Positions 44,726 through 53,686 of a stretch of 64,000 bases of DNA are shown in pieces. The stretch lies in contig NZ_PYGK01000005.1 of assembly GCF_003014595.1 (NCBI RefSeq), forward strand, positions 372,001 through 436,000, written 5' to 3'. Source of the DNA: Chitinophaga ginsengisoli (GTDB lineage: Bacteria; Bacteroidota; Bacteroidia; Chitinophagales; Chitinophagaceae). The position numbers were made by a program, and so were the translations under genes. Under the pieces are notes generated by a model that ran no database searches, was not told the DNA's origin, and saw nothing but the letters and a program-made list of their open reading frames with translations. Each line of letters starts with the position of its first letter. The first letter of the stretch is position 1.

Positions 44726-47700
44726 TTACTCTGCGCTCTTCACGAGGTGTTTGGTTGTCTTCACACCGTTTATGTCGAGCTGAATAAGATACATACCTGG
44801 TCGCAGGTTAGCAGTATTGATTTCCTGTCCGGAATAAATGATCCTGGATGGTGTGACCTGTCTGCCCAATGCGTCATAAATGATCATTCTGGCTTTTGGG
44901 GCACTAAACTTCAACTTAACATGAGTGGCCGCAGGATTAGGATAAAGCACAATGTCTTTGCCAGTTGCTGTTTTCTCATACGCAGTGGCTACAGTGCTGT
45001 TGGCAAGGGATAATGGTGTTGCGTATAGCTGGTTCTTTGGGATGATCTCCTTCCCCTGTGAAGCACTTGACCAGGATAGTTTACAGTTGGCTCCGCCGTT
45101 GTTTTCAAAGTATTCCAGTTTGATATCATACTGCTGACCTGCTGTTAATGTAATGGTACCGGAGTATTCAATATCCCAGTCATCCAGCCATTTGTCAATG
45201 ATCAGCTGATTGTTGACCCATAAGCGTCTGCCATTATCGCTGGTGATATAGAAGGTGTACTGACCAGCATATCTTGGTTCTACTTTTCCTGTCCAGCGTA
45301 CCGTATACCCGTTTGTGTTAACGCCTGTGCCCGGGGCACCTTCGCCCCAGTCAAAGTTGATGGTTGGATCAAGACGGGAAAAAACGAAGGTCTCGAAGTT
45401 CATACCATTGTAGTAGTTCCCTGTAAGACCATTACCATTACCCACAGGAGGAACAGAGAGCAGTTGCCATCTGGCGGAGAGCTGACCGGTGCCGGTATGT
45501 TGTACTACCTTTGCTTCTGGTGTTGTACTTTCATTCAGGGTAGAGAGCACTTTCCCACTGAGTACGGAAATGAATCTGTAATAACCGCTATCTGCCTGTA
45601 CAGCAATGAACTGCTGATTGGCAGCTTCCTGGTTGGTCCATTGCCAGAGATTCACATCTTCATTCAGGCTGGATTGTGGAATATCCAGGCATTTGGCGCT
45701 GTGGTAAGCCGTAATGGTATAACGGCCATCTCCGAGATGTTTGAGCGTGAAAGTCTGGTTGGCTGCACCTGTACCATGCCATAGCTGTATGGGCGTGCCA
45801 TCGCCTGTACCACCCAGGCCACCGCGTACATCGAGAAACAGACCACTATTTACGTTCTTAATAGTGTAAGAACCTGCCAGGCCAGGATTGCCGTTAGCCA
45901 GTACTTTAATAGAGCTGGCTTTATCATTCCAAGCGCTTCCCAAATTGGCGCTGGAGGATGTCAGTATAATAGAGTCACCGGCGAAGTTCTCATGCTCAAA
46001 CAGGATCACTTTATAACCTTCCGCCACCTTCAGAGAAGAGACCTCGTCATTCTTCACCCCCTTCAGTTCAAGTCCTGCCAGCTTATAAGCGCCGATAGGA
46101 AGGCCGGCATGGAAGCCGCCATATTGTGCGTGCTCATAAACGGTCACAGGGCCGCTACTTGTATCAGGTCTGCTGTAGAGCTGTGCCCTTGGAATGATCT
46201 GCCGCGACTGGGAAGCGCTTTCCCATTGAAGATGACAGAACGCATCACCGTTACCTTCAGCATAGCGCAGCTCGATATCATATTTCTGACCGGCTGTTAA
46301 TGTAATAGTGCCGCTGCGGGTGTAAGCACCTTGTGTTTCAAAGTCGTTGATGATAGGCTGGCCATTAACTGTGAGCTTTACACCATCATCGGAGTATACG
46401 TAGAAAGTATATTGTTCGGAATATAAGGGTTGCACCTGACCGGACCATTTTACCGAGTACTGATTATTGCCTAGCTGGGTCTGATCCGGAGAACCTGTGC
46501 CCCAGTCAAAGTCAATGGTACCATCCGTTTGCTGATATTTTAAGTTGTCGAGATGATAGCCACTGTAGTATTCCCCTTTCAGACCATTACCGGTGCCAAC
46601 AGGTAAGCCTTTTAAGTTCTTACGGATCAGCCATACAAATTCATCGGGTGCGACTACACGTACATTGGGTCCGAGACGGTTGATACAATCCTGTACATCA
46701 TCTACATCCCTTGACCAGATGTGTACGGAAACGAGGCTGTAACCATCTGCTGAATTGATATTGGTAGATGCCTGGTTTAATTGATTGGCGAGAGATTCGG
46801 GCGAAGAAAGCGTTCCCCATAATGTATATCTGCCACCGATAGATGGCTTGTCTTTGTACCAGTCAATCTGTCCATGACGACCGGTATAGTTAGCGCCATA
46901 GCTGTAATAAAACAGGGCGTCAATGTTATCCTGTTTCAGGTAAGCACTGGGATCGTTATCGCTGTCGTCGGCATCAATGATGTTCACAATACGCAGGTCG
47001 GCCTGCTTCATATACTTATTCAGCAGGGTAGTTTCGGTTTCCAGATCAGCATTGGGATAACGTCCTGGAAAGTAGTAGCTTCTTCCCGAAGGCCCGGCTA
47101 TCAATACGTTCCTGCCGTCAGGTGTGGTCAGGCAGTTCTCAACATATTTTTCATATACCACCGGCGCCAGTTCAGAAAGGGAAGGAGAGATGGTCCAGCC
47201 CAGATTGACATGTGCGCGGGTGGGGTTATTCCAGTTGTTAATATTGTCATGAGAGCCTAAGAGCCATTGCACATTATCTCCGTCAGTAATCACAAAACAG
47301 ACAGTGTGTACACCGGTCTTTACTTCAAAAGGTTTGATAGGATCTTTCTGTCTGAAGGTCTTCGACTTTGCAGGAATGTTGCTCAGTGCAGACATATTGG
47401 GCGCCCAGTCAGACGGGAGGATGCTCATGGATCTCAGTGAGAGCTGTTCTACTGTTTCATATTCTGCTGGTCCCCAGCCGAAGAAAGTGGCGCCTTTGTT
47501 CATGCGGTTATATACACTGGTAGCCAGTGTGCCGGAGGGAGAACTATCCCAGAACTGAAATGCCTTTGTGTAAGTGCTGTAGTCTCCCAGGGAGAATACG
47601 CGGTCGTCGGAGCTCTGTTGATAAGAGGCGATCTTCTGACTGAAAAGGTTACCGTAGTTGGCCAAAGCCCAGGCTTCATCCCTGGCGCGTACATCGAGCA

Positions 47701-48154
47701 GTAGCGTCAGGCCTGCATTGATGGCAGTCTGTTCGATATCGGCAGGAATAGCTACGGCATTCATCACACCTGCCAGTGAGATGGCTACATTGGTGGATTT
47801 GTCTTTCTGGTTGCACAGGATGTAACCTGACAACCTGTTGGCAAAGCGGTTGAGCAGTCCGGAGAAATTAGTGTAGTACGTGTCATTGATCTTTACGCCG
47901 GCGTTTTCTACCAATGTACGATGACCGGAAATGTCTCTGAGGATAGCGGGTTTCGTTTGTGCCAGCACTCCCATCAGGGTTTGCAGGGCAATCTTTTCGG
48001 AAGCGGCATAATTCTCAGAGGTAAGGAACAAGGTGTCGGGTACGGCAGAAAGCGGAAACGGGCTTCCCGACACCCTTGGAACGGGTGTCTGCGCCTGGGT
48101 AAACAGTATGGGCATCCATACAGCAAGAAGTGTGTAAAGGATTCTCTTTTTCAT
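44726..48154 (-). CDS. Giant secreted GxGYxYP-domain protein with PA14, crystallin, ricin and T9SS domains
   Basis: A 1142-residue exported protein. Order: signal peptide (1-21); GxGYxYP N-terminal and catalytic-like domain (about 35-515, VCFVITDGDNVQWLL and GPSGRSYYFPGRYPN); PA14 domain (about 520-660); beta/gamma-crystallin-like domain (about 667-748, VYEHAQYGGF and LFEHENFAGD); ricin-B lectin (about 755-900); second PA14 (about 908-1048); T9SS type A sorting domain (about 1065-1142, LYPNPA). The domains suggest a surface or secreted carbohydrate-processing enzyme with several glycan-binding modules; the GxGYxYP activity is not established. Read as a single transcript; the terminator at 44603 may end it. 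Confidence 0.88.
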   Translation of the reverse strand: MKKRILYTLLAVWMPILFTQAQTPVPRVSGSPFPLSAVPDTLFLTSENYAASEKIALQTLMGVLAQTKPAILRDISGHRTLVENAGVKINDTYYTNFSGLLNRFANRLSGYILCNQKDKSTNVAISLAGVMNAVAIPADIEQTAINAGLTLLLDVRARDEAWALANYGNLFSQKIASYQQSSDDRVFSLGDYSTYTKAFQFWDSSPSGTLATSVYNRMNKGATFFGWGPAEYETVEQLSLRSMSILPSDWAPNMSALSNIPAKSKTFRQKDPIKPFEVKTGVHTVCFVITDGDNVQWLLGSHDNINNWNNPTRAHVNLGWTISPSLSELAPVVYEKYVENCLTTPDGRNVLIAGPSGRSYYFPGRYPNADLETETTLLNKYMKQADLRIVNIIDADDSDNDPSAYLKQDNIDALFYYSYGANYTGRHGQIDWYKDKPSIGGRYTLWGTLSSPESLANQLNQASTNINSADGYSLVSVHIWSRDVDDVQDCINRLGPNVRVVAPDEFVWLIRKNLKGLPVGTGNGLKGEYYSGYHLDNLKYQQTDGTIDFDWGTGSPDQTQLGNNQYSVKWSGQVQPLYSEQYTFYVYSDDGVKLTVNGQPIINDFETQGAYTRSGTITLTAGQKYDIELRYAEGNGDAFCHLQWESASQSRQIIPRAQLYSRPDTSSGPVTVYEHAQYGGFHAGLPIGAYKLAGLELKGVKNDEVSSLKVAEGYKVILFEHENFAGDSIILTSSSANLGSAWNDKASSIKVLANGNPGLAGSYTIKNVNSGLFLDVRGGLGGTGDGTPIQLWHGTGAANQTFTLKHLGDGRYTITAYHSAKCLDIPQSSLNEDVNLWQWTNQEAANQQFIAVQADSGYYRFISVLSGKVLSTLNESTTPEAKVVQHTGTGQLSARWQLLSVPPVGNGNGLTGNYYNGMNFETFVFSRLDPTINFDWGEGAPGTGVNTNGYTVRWTGKVEPRYAGQYTFYITSDNGRRLWVNNQLIIDKWLDDWDIEYSGTITLTAGQQYDIKLEYFENNGGANCKLSWSSASQGKEIIPKNQLYATPLSLANSTVATAYEKTATGKDIVLYPNPAATHVKLKFSAPKARMIIYDALGRQVTPSRIIYSGQEINTANLRPGMYLIQLDINGVKTTKHLVKSAE

Positions 48155-48448
48155 GATGGAATTGATTTGGGTTTGGTTACATGAGTACTTGTACGTGAAA
48201 TGGAATTGTATGTAAGTGGAGGGTTCGGATAGTTTTCAGCTATTGCGAGCTACAGAGCGGGTTCACAGGTATTAAATATAATAACTGCGATGGGTATTTC
48301 ATAGTGTTAAATAATCTTTATCAGCAGTTATCAGCAAGAAGTTGTACTGAATGCGCAATTATTATGGAGAGGGTAAAGAGAAAGGAGGTGTCCCATAAGT
48401 ACTTGAGGCACCTTCTCTTTTTATAGGCTTTTTAGAATAAAAGTCTTC
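48155..48448. other. Intergenic region before the GxGYxYP gene
   Basis: 294 bp without a reading frame of note. A weak hairpin (GGTGTC/GGCACC around 48388-48412, then a T-run at 48417-48422) may end transcripts. I find no TAnnTTTG-type promoter on the minus strand that I would trust. Confidence 0.4.
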
Positions 48449-49546
48449 TTAATAATGCTGCCTCACGCCCGTTTCTCCGGCTACTTCAATCGCGTTCACC
48501 ATCTCATAACGAATCACGGCATCTTCAAATGTGGAAGCCAGTCTGGTGCCCTCATTAATGTCTTTTGCCAGCCATGCATAATATTGCGCCTGGTTAAAGG
48601 CAACTGTGCTCAGGTCACCTTGTGGCAGGGCATAATATTTCTGTGGTACCTCCAATGCCTTCATCATATCATCATCTCCATGGCTTCCATGCACTGTTAA
48701 AGGGAACACAGACGGATGACCTCCTGGGGCAGTGATCAGTAATTCACCGGCGGTACCAGTGATCTCCCACTTAAAGTTCGTTCCTTTCAGCATACCTGCC
48801 CTGTAGTGTGCAGACATTACAGCACCAGATTTCAAGGTGCCCGCTACTGCTATCTGGTCGAACGCAGTCATAGGAAGTACCTCTCCTGTCTCGATGATGG
48901 TTGTTGTTTTACGTCTGTTGGCAGTTACTGCATTCAGTTCAGAAAACTCTCCCAATGTATCAAGAATGAAGTCCATAGCATGGCTGAATGAACTATGGAT
49001 CATACCTGCGCCGCTTTTGCGATCTACTGTATACGCAAACTTCTGTTCCATCTGGTCGGTATAAATAAGCCCTGATCCGACCAGCGTAGTGGACAATACT
49101 TCGCCTACATATCCTTCTTTTATCAGGTCTTTCACGTACTGCACTGCCGGAATGGCCCGTGATTGCAATCCGATGGCCGTGCGTATACCTTTGTTCTTTG
49201 CCAGTTCAGCCAGCTCCTTTGTTTCTTCCAGGTTTAAGCCCAACGGCCACTCACTGAAAACGATCTTTCCCGCGTTAATCGCATCTGTTACCAGGGCACG
49301 GTGCTCAGCCACTTTTACGGCGATGACCACAACATCCACCTCCGGACTGTTGATCAGGTCATGGTTACTCGCATAGATAAAAGGTATATCATATAGCTTG
49401 CTCACATTAACAGCCTTGTCATGATTCCTGTTGCTGATGGCTGTTATTTCGTAATCAGGAAGTGCCTTTAAAGCGGGGATATGTGCTATTGTTGCCCAAC
49501 TACCAACATTCACGCCTATGATACCTACACGGATCTTCTTTTTCAT
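48449..49546 (-). CDS. Gfo/Idh/MocA oxidoreductase, Gal80-like
   Basis: A 365-residue NAD(P)-dependent dehydrogenase. The Rossmann fold opens with VGIIGVNVGSWATIAHIPAL and has the family motif in the form SEWPLG, in place of the usual EKP. The segment TAIGLQSRAIPAVQYVKDLIKEGYVGEVLS and the beta-sheet domain resemble the yeast regulator Gal80p and its bacterial relatives, which oxidise sugars or sugar-like compounds. Three TetR-type operators lie upstream, so it is likely induced with the regulator at 43973 by an unknown compound. Confidence 0.87.
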   Translation of the reverse strand: MKKKIRVGIIGVNVGSWATIAHIPALKALPDYEITAISNRNHDKAVNVSKLYDIPFIYASNHDLINSPEVDVVVIAVKVAEHRALVTDAINAGKIVFSEWPLGLNLEETKELAELAKNKGIRTAIGLQSRAIPAVQYVKDLIKEGYVGEVLSTTLVGSGLIYTDQMEQKFAYTVDRKSGAGMIHSSFSHAMDFILDTLGEFSELNAVTANRRKTTTIIETGEVLPMTAFDQIAVAGTLKSGAVMSAHYRAGMLKGTNFKWEITGTAGELLITAPGGHPSVFPLTVHGSHGDDDMMKALEVPQKYYALPQGDLSTVAFNQAQYYAWLAKDINEGTRLASTFEDAVIRYEMVNAIEVAGETGVRQHY

Positions 49547-49575
49547 TTTTTATCATTTAGTGTTATAAAGCATTA

Positions 49576-49680
49576 TGGAATTATGGTTCCAAAATTAGAT
49601 AGTTTTTGGAATACAGATTCCAGAATAAGGGGGAAAGGGCGTTATTTGACAATTTTATGATAATTGGAATCGTAGTTCCA
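49576..49680. promoter_or_regulatory. Three GGAA-N6-TTCC operators upstream of the oxidoreductase
   Basis: TGGAA-N6-TTCCA occurs at 49576-49591; GGAA-N6-TTCC occurs at 49608-49621 and again at 49666-49679. A minus-strand -7 box TAATTTTG (49597-49590) overlaps the first copy. The same element sits in the promoter of the TetR gene at 43921. Confidence 0.65.
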
Positions 49681-49832
49681 TAATGAAGATATAAAATGGA
49701 AGAGAATGCGATCGGATCTGTCAGCGAAGCTTTGAGCACCTGGTAACTAACAATCACGGTGCGATTGAATATTTTAACGCGCAGTAAGAAATAATTTAAA
49801 TAGTTAAATTATTATATATTTGCCCCCGCAAT

Positions 49833-49904
49833 GGCGGGGTAGTTTAATTGGAAGAATGCCTGCCCATCAGGTAGGAGATATAAGTTCGAGTCTTATCGTC
49901 GCCT
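49833..49904 (+). tRNA. tRNA-like gene, anticodon uncertain
   Basis: A 72-nt cloverleaf candidate: acceptor GGCGGGG/CGTCGCC with one G-G mismatch, D-arm with GG, T-arm ATAAG-TTCGAGT-CTTAT perfect. The anticodon stem can be drawn in two registers (CCTGC/GTAGG or TGCCT/AGGTA), each with C instead of the conserved U33, so the anticodon is not assigned. A -7 box TATATTTG (49815-49822) precedes it, and a hairpin CCCCGC/GCGGGG (49824-49839) competes with the acceptor stem. Confidence 0.5.
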
Positions 49905-49915
49905 TTACACTTCAT

Positions 49916-49988
49916 GGAGGATAATTTAACTGGAAAAATATCAGATTGCAAATCTGAAAATGTCGTCGGTTCGAGTCCCGCTCCTCCT
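49916..49988 (+). tRNA. tRNA-Cys (GCA), divergent
   Basis: A 73-nt cloverleaf. Acceptor GGAGGAT pairs with the 3' strand except the last pair. The anticodon arm TCAGA-TTGCAAA-TCTGA is perfect, with U33 and anticodon GCA. The T-loop is TTCGAGT, but its stem has a C-C mismatch and the variable region is long (7 nt). Its D-arm shares its wording with the tRNA-like gene 12 nt upstream, so the two look like a diverged tandem duplication. CCA is not encoded. Confidence 0.6.
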
Positions 49989-49992
49989 CAAC

Positions 49993-51102
49993 TTATCTGT
50001 AAACGCTTTTTATAGCTTTACTGTCAGGATGGATGTGATAAGCAGGCTTTTCAGGGAAGCCATCCATCGTGATCGTATTTACCCCCCTTTTTTCCATTTC
50101 TTTCTTCAGTATCACTTTATTTTCTTCCGGAAGATTAGTTCTGGTAAGATTGATGTTTTCTATCTGCGCCTGTTCCATAAAGTATTCCGTCAGCAGCTGT
50201 GCGGATGCAGGAGACAGTAGATTGGCTTTAGCCCCTAATACCCGTGTAGAAGCCGCGTAGCCGAGATCGAGGCTCCTGACACTTTTATTTGTTTTCAGTG
50301 CGGTAAACAGCAGCTGCATGCCTTTATCTGCTATGCCACAGCTGGCCAGACTCAGGTCCTGTAGTGTGGTGTTGGTGCTTAATGCCGGCGCCAGTGCAGC
50401 TACTCCTTCATCGCCAATGTTATTCACACTTAGGAATAAGGACTTCATATGACTATTGCGGAGCAGCATGTCATTTATGTGCTGCATGGTATCGGCAGTC
50501 AGATAGTTCCCGCTGAGATAAAACCGTTCTATGGTCTTATTCTCTGCGAGATATTGTAACAGTGTATGTAATTCCTCACCTACACAGGTATTGACAAGAT
50601 CGAGTGTGCGGATATGTTTATTCTTTGACAGCAGCTTTATGAGTGATGCTACACTTTCTGCGCCGATCGGGTTTCTTTTGAACCAGATGCTTTTTACACT
50701 TTGGTTTTCTTCCAATGCTTCGCAGATGGCTTTGCAGCCTGTATGTTCAATATAATTGCAACCCAGGTAAACGGTTTGAATAGTGTTGTTTGTCTTCAGG
50801 AGATCGGCTACCGCCATGGCGCCGGGATTGCCGAAGGCATTAGTCCCTAACAGGATATGTTTTATAACTGTATTGTGCTTTAATGCAGCTGCTACCAGTT
50901 CAATGCCTGCTACTCCCAGTTTCTGTTTACACATATCCAGGCGTCCATCTGCTGTCACGGTGCCAACAGGGAACGCTTTATCTACGGCTGGCAGGGGCTC
51001 ATTGCTTAACAGAAAGTCAATAACCGGTTGGAGCTCCTGTTTTGAAAAGGGAAAGCTAGTAACTACGTTATCAACCGGACAAATTACCTGTGCTGTTTGC
51101 AT
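49993..51102 (-). CDS. Leucine-rich-repeat protein (ribonuclease-inhibitor type)
   Basis: A 369-residue cytoplasmic protein from ATG 51102; a GTG at 51153 overlapping the upstream gene's stop is possible. About eight repeats of the 28-residue RI type follow (GVAGIELVAAALKHNTVIKHILLGTNAFG; GDEGVAALAPALSTNTTLQDLSLASCGI), as in NLRC-like proteins of eukaryotes. Such horseshoe folds bind proteins. It is directly downstream of the zinc-ribbon SDR gene and probably co-transcribed, so it may bind that enzyme or its partners. Confidence 0.8.
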   Translation of the reverse strand: MQTAQVICPVDNVVTSFPFSKQELQPVIDFLLSNEPLPAVDKAFPVGTVTADGRLDMCKQKLGVAGIELVAAALKHNTVIKHILLGTNAFGNPGAMAVADLLKTNNTIQTVYLGCNYIEHTGCKAICEALEENQSVKSIWFKRNPIGAESVASLIKLLSKNKHIRTLDLVNTCVGEELHTLLQYLAENKTIERFYLSGNYLTADTMQHINDMLLRNSHMKSLFLSVNNIGDEGVAALAPALSTNTTLQDLSLASCGIADKGMQLLFTALKTNKSVRSLDLGYAASTRVLGAKANLLSPASAQLLTEYFMEQAQIENINLTRTNLPEENKVILKKEMEKRGVNTITMDGFPEKPAYHIHPDSKAIKSVYR

Positions 51103-51146
51103 CTGAAATGGGTTTATTGTTTTTATACGATACTTATTAATGTTGC

Positions 51147-52604
51147 TTACCACGCGTGTGGCAGATAATCTTTGAGGAAATGACCGAACAATGGCAGTTC
51201 CGGTAAAGAGATGCCTCTCGCTATGGGATCGTAGATCCTTGCCATACCGTCTGTTTCATCCAGCGGAGGTACGAAACCTTCTTCCTCATACAGGCGTTCT
51301 TTTTTAGGATAAGGATTCTCCTGGGTGATCCAGCCGGTATCCACACTGTTCATGAATATCTGTTCCTGTGCATATTCCTGTGCGGATGTTCTGGTCATCA
51401 TATTCAGGGCCGCTTTGGCCATGTTAGTATGAGGGTGGAATGGCGTTTTGGAGGTACGATTGAATTGTCCTTCCATAGCGGAAACATTGACGATAAATCT
51501 TCTCTCAAAAGGAGATCGTTTCATCATCTCTTTCAGCTGGCTATTCAGCATGAAAGGTGCCGTTACATTTACCAGCTGTGTTTCCAGCATTTCCCCCGGA
51601 GGTACGTCTTCGAGTCGCATGGTCCAGCTATTGCTTGTTCTCAGGTCTACCTGCTGTCGGTCTTTATCATAGCGGTTTTCCGGAAAAGCAGTAGCTGTTT
51701 CATATGGCAGCAGCTGTTGTTCATGGTTACCGGCAAGGAACTGGAAGGGTGTAGAGGAAGCAAGACATTGCCTCACTGCTTCCGGCAGCTTATCGGGACC
51801 ACTCTCTTCAAATTCAAACAGGTGCCGGTAAAAGGCTACCGGTCGTTTGATGGTTTGAGCAGCGTTATTAATGAGGATGTCCAGGTGTGTTTCCTGCGTT
51901 TGCAGGTATTGTATAAAGCTGTTTACCTGTGTCAGGTTGCGTAGATCGAGTGTTACTATCTTCAACCGGTCACTCCATACAGAAAAATCTGCTTCCTGGC
52001 TGAAGCGCATGGCACAATCTTTCGCAAAGCGGGTAGTGACCCATACTTTGGCGCCATCGCGTAACATACGCAGGGCGGTGAGATAGCCTATTTTTATCCT
52101 TCCTCCTGTGATCAGCGCTATCCTTCCTTCCAGGTTGGCCTGCTGATGCCTGCGGGTATAATTGATGTCAGCACAGGAAGGGCAGAGCATATGATAGAAG
52201 AAATGTACCTGCTTGTAGGATGTTTTGCAGCTATAGCATCTTTGATATCTGGCCAGTTCCAGTGGTTCCTTTGTGGCCAATACTTCTTCCGTATCAGGTA
52301 GTTCGTATTTGCGATGCATCGCAGTCTGTGCGAGCACTACCTTTTTATCGTATTGTTTCAGTAAGCTTTGCCGCCGGGACAACTTCTGTACCTTGTTTAT
52401 AGACAGGAGATGTGTTGATACGACAGGCTTGTTAAGTAGTGCTTCAGCAGCCTGCTGCTTATTATCTTTCTTGGCCCGCTTATAAAGTTTAGTGACCAGC
52501 CCTTTCAGGCTAAGGGTGTCCAGTGATTTATCAGGATCCCGGGATAGCACCTGCAATACCTTGATACACGTATCCCACTCTTCTTTTGTGAAATCATTTT
52601 TCAT
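51147..52604 (-). CDS. Zinc-ribbon short-chain dehydrogenase-like protein
   Basis: A 485-residue protein. Residues 1-110 are helical and unrecognised. A zinc-ribbon follows with C123-x2-C126 and C141-x2-C144 (CYSCKTSY, then LCPSCADIN). The SDR Rossmann domain starts at 161 with TGGRIKIG (166-173) and NNAA (246-249). In the catalytic segment HTNMAKAALNMM the lysine is K397, but the usual tyrosine position holds T393, so standard SDR catalysis is doubtful. The layout is unusual for bacteria. It is co-directional with the LRR gene that follows and may form a functional pair. Confidence 0.8.
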   Translation of the reverse strand: MKNDFTKEEWDTCIKVLQVLSRDPDKSLDTLSLKGLVTKLYKRAKKDNKQQAAEALLNKPVVSTHLLSINKVQKLSRRQSLLKQYDKKVVLAQTAMHRKYELPDTEEVLATKEPLELARYQRCYSCKTSYKQVHFFYHMLCPSCADINYTRRHQQANLEGRIALITGGRIKIGYLTALRMLRDGAKVWVTTRFAKDCAMRFSQEADFSVWSDRLKIVTLDLRNLTQVNSFIQYLQTQETHLDILINNAAQTIKRPVAFYRHLFEFEESGPDKLPEAVRQCLASSTPFQFLAGNHEQQLLPYETATAFPENRYDKDRQQVDLRTSNSWTMRLEDVPPGEMLETQLVNVTAPFMLNSQLKEMMKRSPFERRFIVNVSAMEGQFNRTSKTPFHPHTNMAKAALNMMTRTSAQEYAQEQIFMNSVDTGWITQENPYPKKERLYEEEGFVPPLDETDGMARIYDPIARGISLPELPLFGHFLKDYLPHAW

Positions 52605-52687
52605 AGGAAGGGATCTTTAGATGGATAAAAATATAAAATATATATCTATCTAAAGAATCTGTGCTGAAATGTTTTGAAAACCAGTTA

Positions 52688-53074
52688 TTAACTGGAGGGC
52701 TTTGATAGCCCCAGGCCATTTATTTTATAATAATAAAGATAGGAGATGACCAGGCTGACAAAGAAAAAGGTATGTCCTATTTCAAGCAGGACACTGTCTC
52801 CGCTGGACAAGTGAGCGATGGTAGCTGAGATAAGCGTGATAGCAAAGCCGAAATAGGCGAACTCCTTAATTCTATGTGGTATCATTGGGATTACCAGCGC
52901 CAATACCCCCAGGAACTTCGCCACTGTCAGTTCTATCCTGAACCAGCCTGGCAATCCCAGATGAGCAAAAGCTCCTTTCATTTCTTCATTAAAGGAAAAA
53001 TTGATAGCGCTCCATAACATGACAGCGACTATAATGCCTGTCGCTATCCAGTAAATGATTTTATCTTTCTTCAT
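52688..53074 (-). CDS. DoxX-family membrane protein
   Basis: A 128-residue protein from ATG 53074 (MKKDKIIYWIATG); an in-frame start at 53113 overlaps the upstream gene. Four hydrophobic segments, with GWFRIELTVAKFLGVLALVIPMIP as in DoxX-like proteins. The family is linked to redox or small-molecule handling in the membrane, with poorly defined activity. It is the second gene of a pair with the membrane protein at 53094, both divergent from a MarR regulator. Confidence 0.8.
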   Translation of the reverse strand: MKKDKIIYWIATGIIVAVMLWSAINFSFNEEMKGAFAHLGLPGWFRIELTVAKFLGVLALVIPMIPHRIKEFAYFGFAITLISATIAHLSSGDSVLLEIGHTFFFVSLVISYLYYYKINGLGLSKPSS

Positions 53075-53093
53075 CGTCTTTGTTTTTAATAAG

Positions 53094-53555
53094 TTAATTG
53101 AACTTGAAAACACTCAGCAGAATGATGGCAAAGAACATCACCAGCTGCGCGTAATGGAACAGGCGGAGATTATTCTTTATCCGTGATATTTCTCCGGCGT
53201 CATTGGCGTTGTCCGCTATTTTTTTCTTCAGGCTGACTACCAGGCGTCGGCCAATGATGATGTTATTCAGAATAATGAGTAGCACGATAGCGAATTTTAT
53301 CCTGAACCATAATTGCTCACCAAATACACCATGGGTCATGGCCATCATACCTACACCACTGAGGATGATAGCGGCCATTCCCAGCCCCATCAGCAAAGGG
53401 AATTTTATCATGGTCTGTAACATGGGTTTTGCCGTAATAGCATCCAGTGCGTATTGTTTCCAGAATTGGCGGAAGGAGACAAAGTCGGCGGTGGTAGTCC
53501 CTGCAAACAGTACCAGCCCTACCAGGTGAAGTAACAGAAAGCTTTGAAAGATCAT
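53094..53555 (-). CDS. Small four-TM membrane protein
   Basis: A 153-residue protein from ATG 53555 (MIFQSFLLLHLVGLVLFAG). Four hydrophobic segments with conserved-looking polar residues (LLLHLVGLVLFAGTTTAD, GMAAIILSGVGMMAMTHG). It resembles DUF2269/CopD-like proteins but I cannot place it firmly. Co-transcribed with the DoxX gene (20 nt apart) and divergent from the MarR regulator that probably controls both. Confidence 0.7.
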   Translation of the reverse strand: MIFQSFLLLHLVGLVLFAGTTTADFVSFRQFWKQYALDAITAKPMLQTMIKFPLLMGLGMAAIILSGVGMMAMTHGVFGEQLWFRIKFAIVLLIILNNIIIGRRLVVSLKKKIADNANDAGEISRIKNNLRLFHYAQLVMFFAIILLSVFKFN

Positions 53556-53686
53556 TGGATAGTGATTTAACTGATATAATATGTTTCGATTTCGTTGTTT
53601 GTTGTACAAATATATATCGTTTTCGTAGTAAATATACCAATTACGGAGTATTTATTTTATGTTTGCTTCGAAAACATAGTAATTGA

